A DNA stretch of 38,744 nt from Candidatus Choladousia intestinipullorum (GTDB lineage Bacteria > Bacillota > Clostridia > Lachnospirales > Lachnospiraceae), in NCBI GenBank assembly GCA_018711885.1, contig DVHT01000087.1, positions 1 to 38,744 of the forward strand, read 5' to 3'. The notes beneath the pieces are model-generated. The model was not told the origin of the DNA. It made no database searches and saw only the letters and a program-made list of their open reading frames with translations. Positions 18,785-27,619 of this stretch are shown in pieces; within the stretch, counting starts at the first letter, position 1; every line of letters begins with the position of its first letter. Both the position numbers and the translations under genes were made by a program.

Positions 18785-19511
18785 ATTAAAGGACGGAGAA
18801 CGTCTTGATGACCTTCAGTGCAATGGTCTGCGGATCATTCAGAATGAAAAGATGTTCTGTTTTGGCATGGACGCCGTACTGCTTACTGGATTTACGAGAG
18901 TAAAAGAGGGAGAGCGCGTGCTGGACCTTGGGACCGGAACGGGGATCATCCCGCTTCTTCTGTCAGCGAAGACAAAGGGGGAGCATTTCACCGGGCTTGA
19001 GATTTCGAACAGCAGTGCGGATATGGCCAGGCGCAGCGTCCGCCTGAATGGGCTGGAGCAGCGGATAGAGATCATTCAGGGAGATATCAAAGAAGCAGGG
19101 GAACTGTTTGCTCCGGCTTCTTTTGATGTGGTCACATCGAACCCGCCCTATATGATCGGGCAGCACGGCCTGATCAATTCCGATCTGGAAAAAGCGGCGG
19201 CGCGCCATGAGATTCTCTGCACGCTGGAGGATGTAGTGCGTGCGGCTGCGCGTCTGGTCCGTCCCGGAGGGCGGTTCTGCCTCGTACACCGGCCGTTCCG
19301 GCTGGCGGAGATCATCCGCGTCCTTTCCAGCTACAGACTGGAGCCGAAGCGGATGCGCCTCGTCTATCCTTACGCTGACCGGGAACCAAATATGGTGCTG
19401 ATCGAATCGGTGCGGGGCGGAAATCCCCGCATGACGGTAGAAAAACCTCTGATCGTGTACGAGAAAGCTGGAGTATATACGTCTGAGATCATGGAGCTGT
19501 ACAATTTTTAG
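18774..19511 (+). CDS. tRNA1(Val) (adenine(37)-N6)-methyltransferase-like SAM methyltransferase (YabB family)
   Basis: LDLGTGTGIIPLLL, VTSNPPYM motif; located between yaaT and rsmI. Confidence 0.88.
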   Translation: MTIELKDGERLDDLQCNGLRIIQNEKMFCFGMDAVLLTGFTRVKEGERVLDLGTGTGIIPLLLSAKTKGEHFTGLEISNSSADMARRSVRLNGLEQRIEIIQGDIKEAGELFAPASFDVVTSNPPYMIGQHGLINSDLEKAAARHEILCTLEDVVRAAARLVRPGGRFCLVHRPFRLAEIIRVLSSYRLEPKRMRLVYPYADREPNMVLIESVRGGNPRMTVEKPLIVYEKAGVYTSEIMELYNF

Positions 19512-19543
19512 GCCTGTGACGGGAAAAGACAGAAAGGACTGCT

Positions 19544-20401
19544 ATGGAATACGGAAAATTGTTTTTGTGTGCCACGCCGATCGGGAATCTGGAGGATATT
19601 ACGATGCGCGTCCTGCGCACGCTGAAGGAAGCAGACCTGATCGCTGCGGAAGATACACGCAACAGCCTGCATCTGCTGAATCATTTCGGAATCAGGACAC
19701 CGATGACGAGCTACCATGAATATAATAAGATAGAAAAGGCGTACACACTGATCAGCAAAATGAAAGACGGGAAAAATGTAGCTCTGATCACAGATGCCGG
19801 TACGCCGGGAATCTCTGATCCGGGAGAAGAGCTGGTCCGGATGTGCTATGAGGCCGGGATCGAGGTGACTTCCCTTCCGGGGGCGTGCGCCTGCGTGACG
19901 GCACTGACACTGTCCGGTCTTCCAACGCGCCGTTTCTGCTTTGAAGGATTCCTTCCGCAGGACAAAAAGGAAAAGAGGCAGATACTGGAAGAACTCAGGA
20001 CCCAGACGAGGACTGTTGTTTTATACGAAGCGCCGCACCGGCTTGTGCGGACGCTGAAAGATCTGTATGAGTCGCTCGGCGACAGGCGTGCGGTGATCTG
20101 CCGTGAGCTGACGAAGAAGCATGAAACGGCATTCCGCACGACACTGGCGGAGGCTGTGGCTTATTATGAGGAAACGGAACCAAAGGGAGAATGCGTGATC
20201 GTGCTCGAAGGGCGGAGCCGCAGCGAGCTGCAAAGGGAAGAGCAGAAGCGATGGGAGGAGATGGATATCCTGTCGCATGTACAGATGTATGAATCGCAGG
20301 GCATGGACCGCAAAGATGCCATGAAATGTGCGGCGAAAGACAGAGGGCTTTCAAAACGAGAAGTCTATGCGATGCTCCTCGATACGGAGACAGAGCGGTG
20401 A
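19544..20401 (+). CDS. rsmI: 16S rRNA (cytidine(1402)-2'-O)-methyltransferase
   Basis: LFLCATPIGNLEDITMRVLRTLKEADLIAAEDTRNSLHLLNHFGI, ALITDAGTPGISDPG. Confidence 0.95.
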   Translation: MEYGKLFLCATPIGNLEDITMRVLRTLKEADLIAAEDTRNSLHLLNHFGIRTPMTSYHEYNKIEKAYTLISKMKDGKNVALITDAGTPGISDPGEELVRMCYEAGIEVTSLPGACACVTALTLSGLPTRRFCFEGFLPQDKKEKRQILEELRTQTRTVVLYEAPHRLVRTLKDLYESLGDRRAVICRELTKKHETAFRTTLAEAVAYYEETEPKGECVIVLEGRSRSELQREEQKRWEEMDILSHVQMYESQGMDRKDAMKCAAKDRGLSKREVYAMLLDTETER

Positions 20402-20464
20402 CAGGAAGGCGTGCCGTGTGAGAGGAAAAGAGTTTCGTATGGCAGAAAGGGTGCGCCCCGGGGC

Positions 20465-20493
20465 TTGAAAATGCTTTGAGGCAACGGTAGAAT
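20465..20493 (+). promoter_or_regulatory. Predicted sigma-A promoter for the MATE gene
   Basis: TTGAAA, 17 nt, TAGAAT. Confidence 0.5.
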
Positions 20494-20524
20494 AGTAAAA
20501 ACGGCGCATCCGGGGAGTAAAGAG

Positions 20525-21910
20525 ATGAAGAGGGATTATCTGATCCGGGAAAAACCGGTGAAAGCGCTGCTGGTATTTGCATTTCCGATGATGGTCGGGA
20601 ATCTGTTCCAGCAGTTTTATACGATGGCGGATTCTGTGGTCGTGGGGAGATTTGTCGGGCAGAATGCGCTCGCGGCTGTGGGCGCGTCTTATTCTCTGAC
20701 GAATGTATTTATCTCCATTGCGATCGGAGGCGGTGTGGGCGCATCCGTGATCACAGGGCAGTATTTTGGCGCGGGCAATTATGCAAAGATGAAGCAGTCA
20801 GTACGTACCGCTCTGACTGCATTTCTTGTACTGAGCCTGCTGCTCGGAGGCATTGGTCTTGCATTTTCCACGGAGATCCTGACCTGGCTGAAAACGCCGG
20901 ACGATATTCTGGGGCAGGCAGCAGAATATCTGAGGATTTATTTCCTCGGCCTGCCGTTTCTGTTTATGTACAATATTTTTTCGGCGATGTTTCAGGCGCT
21001 CGGCCGGTCGAAGATCCCGCTGTATCTGCTGATTTTTTCGTCGGTATTTAATATCGGGCTTGATGTCTTCCTGGTCTGTTCTGCCGGCATGGGCATCGCT
21101 GGCGTGGCCTGGGCGACGTTGATCGCACAGGGGATCTCAGCAGTGCTTGCAGCTGTCATTTTTGCAAGGGAAATGCGAAGCTATCCGGAAAACCATGAGA
21201 CGGGAACGGACGCTGGCCGCGCGGGATACCGGGGCGGCTGGTTTGATAAAAATGCGTTTTTACTCATGGCCGGCGTGGCGCTCCCGTCAATCCTGCAGCA
21301 GTCGACGGTGTCGGTCGGGATGATGCTGGTACAGTCGGTCATCAACAGTTTTGGGGCGGAAGCTCTGGCCGGTTATTCCGCCGGCATGCGCATTGAGAGT
21401 TTCTGCATCGTGCCGATGGCGGCCATGGGAAATGCCGTATCCGCCTACACTGCACAGAACATCGGCGCGCAGCGTCAGGAGCGCGTCATAAAAGGATACC
21501 GGGCCGGATACTGGATCGTCGCGGCCTTTGCCGTTTTGATCTGTGTGTGGGTTGAGGGAAGCTATACGTCGCTGATCCTGCTGTTCCTGGGAGAAGGCGG
21601 GACGGCGGAGGCGATGGCGACCGGTACTGCCTATCTGAAATTTATCGGGTGGTTCTTCGTACTGATCGGCCTGAAGATGATAACAGACGGTGTTCTGCGC
21701 GGCTCCGGGGACATGAAAATGTTTACGGTAGCCAACCTGGTGAATCTTGGAATACGGGTGATGATGGCGGCGACGCTTGCTCCCGTTTACGGGATCGCGA
21801 TGGTATGGATGGCCGTGCCGGTCGGGTGGCTGGCGAATTACCTGATTTCATATGCACAGTACCGTACCGGTAAGTGGCGAACGGCCGCCGCTGCAGTAAG
21901 AGAAGGCTGA
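20525..21910 (+). CDS. MATE family efflux transporter
   Basis: 12-TM pattern; FPMMVGNLFQQFYTMADSVVVGRFVG, AYTAQNIGAQRQERV. Confidence 0.92.
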   Translation: MKRDYLIREKPVKALLVFAFPMMVGNLFQQFYTMADSVVVGRFVGQNALAAVGASYSLTNVFISIAIGGGVGASVITGQYFGAGNYAKMKQSVRTALTAFLVLSLLLGGIGLAFSTEILTWLKTPDDILGQAAEYLRIYFLGLPFLFMYNIFSAMFQALGRSKIPLYLLIFSSVFNIGLDVFLVCSAGMGIAGVAWATLIAQGISAVLAAVIFAREMRSYPENHETGTDAGRAGYRGGWFDKNAFLLMAGVALPSILQQSTVSVGMMLVQSVINSFGAEALAGYSAGMRIESFCIVPMAAMGNAVSAYTAQNIGAQRQERVIKGYRAGYWIVAAFAVLICVWVEGSYTSLILLFLGEGGTAEAMATGTAYLKFIGWFFVLIGLKMITDGVLRGSGDMKMFTVANLVNLGIRVMMAATLAPVYGIAMVWMAVPVGWLANYLISYAQYRTGKWRTAAAAVREG

Positions 21911-21965
21911 TGCGTCTCCTGCGCATTGGCAGAAATAAAAAACAACAGAAATGGAGAGAAAAACT

Positions 21966-22760
21966 ATGCCGTCATTTTACGCACATGACCGTTTTGGCGC
22001 GATCGCAGCCAGACAGTTAAAGAAAGACTTAAGAGAGATCATCGCCGGACACGGCAGGCAGTATGCGATCGGACTGCAGGGACCGGATCTGTTCTTTTAT
22101 TACCGGCCATGGGGAGAGAACCCGGTCAACAGTTACGGAGTCCATCTTCACAAAGTTTCTGCATACCCCTTTTTTAACCGGGCGCTCGGCGTCGTAAGGG
22201 CGCACGGGCGGGACAGCGCAGCGTATGCATACCTGCTCGGATTTATCGGGCATTTTATTCTGGACAGCGAATGTCATCCGTATGTGGATGAAATGATTGA
22301 AAAAACAGGAGTCGGACATCTGGAGATCGAATCCGAGTTTGAAAAACTGCTTCTTCGCAGAGACGGACGCGATCCGCTGGCCTATCCGGTCTATGAACTG
22401 ATCCCGACGGATCAGGAGACGGCCGAAGCGGCTGCACTGTTTTTTAACAGAGCAATTACTCCTGAGATCATACGCAGGTCATTGAAAGAATTCAAAATGG
22501 TGAAACGTCTGTTCGTGCGTCCGAGTGCAGCGGGGCAGGCCGTCATCCATACGATCATGAAAGCGTTGGGAAAATATGATACAATGAAGGGGCTTATGAA
22601 TCAGCGGACAGACAATCCGGCCTGCCGGGAGAGCAATGAAGGGCTTCTGCAGCGGTTTGACCGTGCGGTCGGTCTCGCAGCACAGATGATGGAGGATTTT
22701 GATTCTGTGCTGTGCTCGGGAGGCCGGCTGGACAGCCGCTTTGACCGTACATTTGAATAA
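21966..22760 (+). CDS. Zinc-dependent phospholipase C-like family protein
   Basis: MPSFYAHDRFG, GLQGPDLFFYYRP, LLGFIGHFILDSECHPYVD (His/Asp pattern). Confidence 0.72.
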   Translation: MPSFYAHDRFGAIAARQLKKDLREIIAGHGRQYAIGLQGPDLFFYYRPWGENPVNSYGVHLHKVSAYPFFNRALGVVRAHGRDSAAYAYLLGFIGHFILDSECHPYVDEMIEKTGVGHLEIESEFEKLLLRRDGRDPLAYPVYELIPTDQETAEAAALFFNRAITPEIIRRSLKEFKMVKRLFVRPSAAGQAVIHTIMKALGKYDTMKGLMNQRTDNPACRESNEGLLQRFDRAVGLAAQMMEDFDSVLCSGGRLDSRFDRTFE

Positions 22761-22793
22761 ACAGGTGCCAAGAGGGACACCGGGGAGGACGTT

Positions 22794-24041
22794 ATGGAGA
22801 GAAAAGGCTTTACGCGGCTGGAAAAATACTGGATTTTATATGACGTGGGAAATTCTGCGTTCACGATGCTCATCTCTACGATCATACCGATCTATTTCAA
22901 TTATCTGGCTGGAAACGCAGGGCTGTCAGAAGTAGATTATCTGGCCTACTGGGGGTATGCGGCGTCGTGCGCCACGGTGATCGTTGCTTTGCTCGGACCG
23001 GTGCTCGGTTCGATCGCAGATACGCAGAGCTATAAGAAACCGCTTTTTACGGTCAGCATGATGGTCGGGGTGCTGGGCTGTGCAGCGCTGTCGCTGCCGC
23101 GCTCCTGGACCGTATTTCTGGCCGTATTCGTGATCGCAAAAGTCGGCTATAATGCCAGCCTGATTTTTTACGACTCTATGCTGGTGGATGTGACGACGAA
23201 AGAACGGTTCGATAAGGTGTCGTCGAACGGATATGCGTGGGGTTATATTGGAAGCTGCATTCCGTTTATCATTTCGCTTGTGTTCGTGCTGATGTATGAG
23301 TCGATCGGCATTACGATGCAGACGGCCATGGCGATCGCCTTTTTGCTGAATGCTGTTTGGTGGTTTGGGGTGACATTCCCGCTTCTGAAAGTATACAAAC
23401 AGAAAAACTATATGAAAATGCAGGAACATCCCGTCAGGGAGAGCTTCCGCCGTCTCAGGGCGACGCTTGGAGATATCCGCGGGCAAAAACACATTTTTAT
23501 GTATCTGCTCGCATTCTTCTGCTTCATTGACGGGGTATATACAATCATTGAAATGGCGACGGCGTACGGAAGCGCGCTCGGACTCGATTCTTCCGGATTG
23601 CTGCTGGCGCTGCTGGTGACTCAGATCGTGGCGTTTCCGTGCGCGCTGGTATTTTCTGTATTGTCGAAGAAATATCCGACCGACCGTCTCATACAGGTGT
23701 GTATTCTGGCGTATACCGGTATCGCACTGTTTGCGATCCAGCTTGACAAGCAGTGGGAATTCTGGCTTCTGGCAGTGCTGGTCGGAATGTTCCAGGGAGC
23801 GATCCAGGCATTTTCCCGCTCTTATTTCGCCCGGATTATTCCGGCGGAAAAGTCCGGCGAGTATTTCGGAATTTATGATATCTGTGGAAAAGGAGCTTCT
23901 TTTGTGGGGACGACGCTGGTCGGTGTCGTCGCGCAGCTGACGGGAATTGCAAATGCCGGTGTGGCGGTGATATCCATGATGTTCATCATTGGTTATTTTC
24001 TGTTCCTGAAAGCGGCAAAGCTGAACCGGAACCTGAAATAA
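22794..24041 (+). CDS. MFS transporter (UMF1/Atg22-like)
   Basis: YWILYDVGNSAFTMLISTIIPIYFNYLA, GSIADTQSYKKPLF, SSNGYAWGYIGSCIPF. Confidence 0.85.
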   Translation: MERKGFTRLEKYWILYDVGNSAFTMLISTIIPIYFNYLAGNAGLSEVDYLAYWGYAASCATVIVALLGPVLGSIADTQSYKKPLFTVSMMVGVLGCAALSLPRSWTVFLAVFVIAKVGYNASLIFYDSMLVDVTTKERFDKVSSNGYAWGYIGSCIPFIISLVFVLMYESIGITMQTAMAIAFLLNAVWWFGVTFPLLKVYKQKNYMKMQEHPVRESFRRLRATLGDIRGQKHIFMYLLAFFCFIDGVYTIIEMATAYGSALGLDSSGLLLALLVTQIVAFPCALVFSVLSKKYPTDRLIQVCILAYTGIALFAIQLDKQWEFWLLAVLVGMFQGAIQAFSRSYFARIIPAEKSGEYFGIYDICGKGASFVGTTLVGVVAQLTGIANAGVAVISMMFIIGYFLFLKAAKLNRNLK

Positions 24042-24052
24042 ACAGAAATAGA

Positions 24053-24115
24053 AAAAGGACCGTCCGCAGGGAGGCCGCTGAAAAATGTCTTCGGCAATCC
24101 TCTGTGGACGGTCCT
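24053..24115. terminator. Bidirectional terminator between convergent genes
   Basis: AGGACCGTCCGCAGGGA...TCCTCTGTGGACGGTCCT with flanking A/T tracts. Confidence 0.75.
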
Positions 24116-24133
24116 GTGCTGTTTTATTCTATT

Positions 24134-24958
24134 TTATTCTGCTGCGGATTCCTCCTCTCCTGCTTCGCTGACTGCTTCAGTATCAGCGGCAGCGCTTTCG
24201 TCTGTGCCTGCTGCAGCATTGCTGTCAGCGGAGGAAGCAATGACGATTACTTCCAGTGCATTGTTTTCTGCATCCGGAACGACAACGACAATATCGCCTA
24301 CCTGGATGTCTGCGGCAGTGATGATCTCTGTGACAGAATCATCAGAGACGAAGGAAGACATGTCATTTTCCGGTGCAGCAGCATCTTCGGCAGCGGCGCC
24401 TGCGTTTTCAGCAGCAGCGCCTGCATCAGCAGCTTCCGTACTTTGTTCTTCCGCAGCCGCTTCTGTCTGGTCTTCCTCAGGAGCCGCCTCATCAATCACA
24501 GCTTCTGCCCGGGTGACGCTGGCCGGAGTTATCAGCTTTCTCACTTCCGTTGAATCGGAGAGAGATAAGGAAACGCTCTCGTCCGTCATAGAGAGATTGA
24601 CGGAAACCGGCGTATCAGCAGCGGTGTCTGCGCCTTCTGCTTCTGTTTCTGCATCAGCAGCTTCTGTACCGGCTTCTGCATCAGCAGCTTCCGATGCGGC
24701 CCCGTCAGCAGCGGCATCTTCTGCGGCCGGCATTTCCGCCGGAGTCAATACGCCCCGCGTCAACGTGATCGTGTCTTCTGTGATTTCCGTTACCTCGCCG
24801 GAAATTTCTTCTGCGCTCTCTGCAGCCGCGCCGTCTTCTGCAGCTGCTTCAACTGTAACCGCTTCTGTTGCGGCCTCTTCCGCATAAACTCCCATGGAAG
24901 AAAGTGCTAAAGTAAGCCCGAGTGCAATTGCTAAATATTTACGTTTCATTTTTATCAA
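24134..24958 (-). CDS. Ala/Glu-rich exported protein, low complexity
   Basis: Signal peptide MIKMKRKYLAIALGLTLALSSMGVYA; beta-rich segments (EISGEVTEITEDTITLTRG; ADIQVGDIVVVVPDAENNALEVIVIAS) separated by A/E/D-rich stretches. Confidence 0.75.
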   Translation of the reverse strand: MIKMKRKYLAIALGLTLALSSMGVYAEEAATEAVTVEAAAEDGAAAESAEEISGEVTEITEDTITLTRGVLTPAEMPAAEDAAADGAASEAADAEAGTEAADAETEAEGADTAADTPVSVNLSMTDESVSLSLSDSTEVRKLITPASVTRAEAVIDEAAPEEDQTEAAAEEQSTEAADAGAAAENAGAAAEDAAAPENDMSSFVSDDSVTEIITAADIQVGDIVVVVPDAENNALEVIVIASSADSNAAAGTDESAAADTEAVSEAGEEESAAE

Positions 24959-25100
24959 ATCCTTTCTGTCTGTTATTCTTCAGAACAGGTAGGTCCCGTT
25001 CTTTATGCCTACAACAGTAATGCAAAAATATGTTTGTTTTGTGTTTAAAATGAAAAGAAACGGTGTATACTTTCTTTATTTTTTCTAAAATAGAGACATC

Positions 25101-25129
25101 TTTACAGAACATAGAAAATCCGGTATGAT
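25101..25129 (+). promoter_or_regulatory. Predicted sigma-A promoter for the dipeptidase/glycerate kinase operon
   Basis: TTTACA, 17 nt, TATGAT. Confidence 0.5.
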
Positions 25130-25164
25130 GGGAAATAATAAGGCGAAATGCTGCGGCGGAGGGG

Positions 25165-26208
25165 ATGGAGATGAAGTATATTGATCTGCACTGCGATACT
25201 TTAATGCAGGCTTTTATAAAAGAAAAAACAGATATTTTCCGTTTTGATGAGGCGATGGTGGATGTTTCCCGCCTGAAACGGGCAGGGACGGAAGCACAGT
25301 TTTTTGCGATTTTTATGCCGGATGCCGGATGCGAAGTTCATTTTGGCAAGGAGATACCTGAGGATGAGGAGTATATCCGGCAGCTGTATGGTATTTTCAG
25401 AAACACGCTGGAAGGCCATCCGGATGATATCGCATTTGCGGGCAGCACAGAGGAGTTAAGAGAAAACCGGGAAGCCGGCCGGATTTCCGCGCTGCTCACG
25501 CTTGAAGACGGACGTGCGGCTGCAGGAGAGATACAGAAACTGGAACAGTTTTATGACATGGGGATACGGCTGGTTTCCCTGACCTGGAACAACGCAAACT
25601 GCTTTGGCTTTCCGAATTCCGCAGACCCGGCGGTGATGAAACAAGGTCTGACGCCGTTTGGAAAAGAAGCCGTGCTCCGGATGGAGGAGCTGGGGATGAT
25701 CGTTGATGTCAGCCATCTCTCGGACGGGGGATTCCGTGATGTGGCCGAGCTTCTGAAAGGGCCGTTTCTGGCTTCGCATTCAAACTGCAGGGAGCTCGCT
25801 CCGCATCCGAGGAACCTGACGGATGAGATGCTGCGCACGATCGGAGAGCACGGAGGCGTGGCCGGGCTGAACCTTTATTCCAGATTTCTAAATAAGGATG
25901 CGGCGTGTGAATACAGCAGAGTGGACGATATGGCAGCGCACATCAGGCATATGGTGAAGGCCGGAGGCATAGAATGCGCAGCCATCGGAACGGATTTTGA
26001 CGGCATGGAAGGCCGGCTGGAGATTGGAAACCCCTGCCAGATGGAGCTGCTGTTTGACCGGCTTGCGCGCGAAGGATTTACGCATGGAGAAATCGAAAAG
26101 ATCGCATACAAAAATGCCAGACGCTTTCTGCAGGACGTCCTGCCTGAAGGCCGTCCGGGCGCCGGGGACAGGGGAGCGTCAGACAAAAGAAGGAGCGGAG
26201 ACGAATGA
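25165..26208 (+). CDS. Membrane dipeptidase (peptidase M19, renal dipeptidase family)
   Basis: YIDLHCDTLMQAF, VDVSHLSDGGFRDV, LASHSNCRELAPHPRNLTDEML, IGTDFDGM. Confidence 0.92.
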   Translation: MEMKYIDLHCDTLMQAFIKEKTDIFRFDEAMVDVSRLKRAGTEAQFFAIFMPDAGCEVHFGKEIPEDEEYIRQLYGIFRNTLEGHPDDIAFAGSTEELRENREAGRISALLTLEDGRAAAGEIQKLEQFYDMGIRLVSLTWNNANCFGFPNSADPAVMKQGLTPFGKEAVLRMEELGMIVDVSHLSDGGFRDVAELLKGPFLASHSNCRELAPHPRNLTDEMLRTIGEHGGVAGLNLYSRFLNKDAACEYSRVDDMAAHIRHMVKAGGIECAAIGTDFDGMEGRLEIGNPCQMELLFDRLAREGFTHGEIEKIAYKNARRFLQDVLPEGRPGAGDRGASDKRRSGDE

Positions 26209-27350
26209 AGGTTGTAGTGGCGATGGATTCTTTTAAAGGAAGTCTTGGGTCTTATGAGGCGGGACTGGCCGTAAAAGAAGGAATACAAAGGGCGTGCAGG
26301 GACGCGGACGTAGTGGTAAAACCGCTGGCGGACGGCGGGGAGGGTACGGTGAAAAGCCTCATAGAAGGGCTTGGCGGACGTTGTGTCACGGCGGAAGTGA
26401 CGGGACCTGTGGGACAGCGTATTGCAGCAAAGTACGGAATTCTTGCGGACGGCAGGACTGCCGTGATGGAGATGGCGGAGGCGGCCGGTATCACACTCGT
26501 AAAAAAGGAGGATCTGAATCCCTGGAAAGCGTCTACGACAGGCGTCGGCGAGATGATCCTCGATGCAGCGTGCCGGGGCTGCAGGGCGTTTCTGATCGGA
26601 ATCGGCGGGAGCGCTACGACGGAGGGCGGTATCGGTATGCTGCAGGCGCTTGGCTACGTTTTTTATGATGAGGAAGGGAAAGTCCTCCCTCCGGCGGCGG
26701 AAAGCCTCGGCAGGATTTCCAGGATCAGCAAAGACCATGTGCCGGAAGTCCTGGAGGAGTGCCGGTTTCTGATCGCGTGCGACGTCAGCAATCCGCTGTG
26801 CGGAGAAAACGGAGCCGTCTGCGTATATGGACCGCAAAAGGGCGTAAAGGAAGAGGATAAGGAAAAGCTGGATGTAGCCATGCGGCACTACGCAGAGAAG
26901 ACGGCTGCATTTACCGGAAAAGAGAACAGCCGCGCGGCAGGCGCGGGAGCTGCCGGAGGGCTCGGATTCGCATTTCTCAGTTATTTTGCGGATGCAGAGT
27001 TAAAATCGGGGATTTCGGTCGTTCTGGAGGCGGTCGGACTGGAAAAGGAAGTAAAGAATGCCGATATCGTTGTGACGGGAGAGGGAAGGCTGGATGCGCA
27101 GACTGCTATGGGAAAGGCTCCGGCCGGCGTCGCAAAACTGGCTAAACAGTACGGCTGTACGGTTCTGGCCTTCGCAGGAAGCGTCTCCGATGATGCCGGA
27201 GCGTGCAATGAAGAAGGGATCGACGCTTTTTTTCCGGTCATAAGGGGGATCACGACTTTGGAAGAGGCGATGAAGGAAGAAAATGCCAGAAAAAACATCG
27301 CGCTTTCGGCGGAACAGGTCTTCCGGCTTCTTGGGACTTATGCCGTGTGA
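26205..27350 (+). CDS. Glycerate kinase (GlxK/GarK family)
   Basis: MKVVVAMDSFKGSLGSYEA, PLADGGEGTVKSLI, IGGSATTEGGIGMLQALGY, VTGEGRLDAQTAMGKAP; ATGA overlap with the dipeptidase. Confidence 0.95.
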   Translation: MKVVVAMDSFKGSLGSYEAGLAVKEGIQRACRDADVVVKPLADGGEGTVKSLIEGLGGRCVTAEVTGPVGQRIAAKYGILADGRTAVMEMAEAAGITLVKKEDLNPWKASTTGVGEMILDAACRGCRAFLIGIGGSATTEGGIGMLQALGYVFYDEEGKVLPPAAESLGRISRISKDHVPEVLEECRFLIACDVSNPLCGENGAVCVYGPQKGVKEEDKEKLDVAMRHYAEKTAAFTGKENSRAAGAGAAGGLGFAFLSYFADAELKSGISVVLEAVGLEKEVKNADIVVTGEGRLDAQTAMGKAPAGVAKLAKQYGCTVLAFAGSVSDDAGACNEEGIDAFFPVIRGITTLEEAMKEENARKNIALSAEQVFRLLGTYAV

Positions 27351-27382
27351 TTGGATGTGATTGGATGGGAATTTCTGCATGA

Positions 27383-27411
27383 TTGACATTATGAGGGCTG
27401 TGTGGTAGAAT
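27383..27411 (+). promoter_or_regulatory. Strong predicted sigma-A promoter of the CNNM transporter leader
   Basis: TTGACA, 17 nt, TAGAAT. Confidence 0.75.
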
Positions 27412-27448
27412 CAGTCTAATTATAAGAAAGAGAGATGGATTTACAGAC

Positions 27449-27553
27449 ATGTGCGACGACGGCGGCAGTGACAATAAACCTCCTTCGGGACAGAACGATA
27501 TCGTAAGGCTGATGATAAGGATAACAGGGCATAGCCTGCGCTTGCGTGAGTAA
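27449..27553 (+). CDS. Candidate leader peptide / uORF (34 aa: MCDDGGSDNKPPSGQNDIVRLMIRITGHSLRLRE)
   Basis: ATG to TAA inside the leader; stop codon lies in the loop of the following terminator. SD is weak, so translation is not certain. Confidence 0.4.
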   Translation: MCDDGGSDNKPPSGQNDIVRLMIRITGHSLRLRE

Positions 27554-27572
27554 GGACAGGTTGTGCTTTTTT
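27529..27572 (+). terminator. Intrinsic terminator/attenuator in the leader of the CNNM transporter
   Basis: GCATAGCCTG / CAGGTTGTGC 10-bp stem (two G-U pairs) followed by TTTTTT, located 48 nt before the TTG start. Confidence 0.75.
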
Positions 27573-27619
27573 GCGTTTTTATATCAGGTTATAACAGATA
27601 AGTCAAGGAGGAACTTTTT

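Noticed and set aside
24204-24887. 227-aa + strand ORF (Ala/Ser-rich)
   Set aside because: Antisense to the signal-peptide-bearing - strand CDS; arises from its low-complexity GCA/GAA codons.
25875-26888. 337-aa - strand ORF
   Set aside because: Antisense to two well-supported genes (dipeptidase and glycerate kinase); composition not protein-like.
27435-27506. Alternative 23-aa uORF (MDLQTCATTAAVTINLLRDRTIS) in the CNNM leader
   Set aside because: Possible, but its stop is not tied to the terminator and its RBS is too close to the start; kept only as an alternative to the 34-aa uORF.
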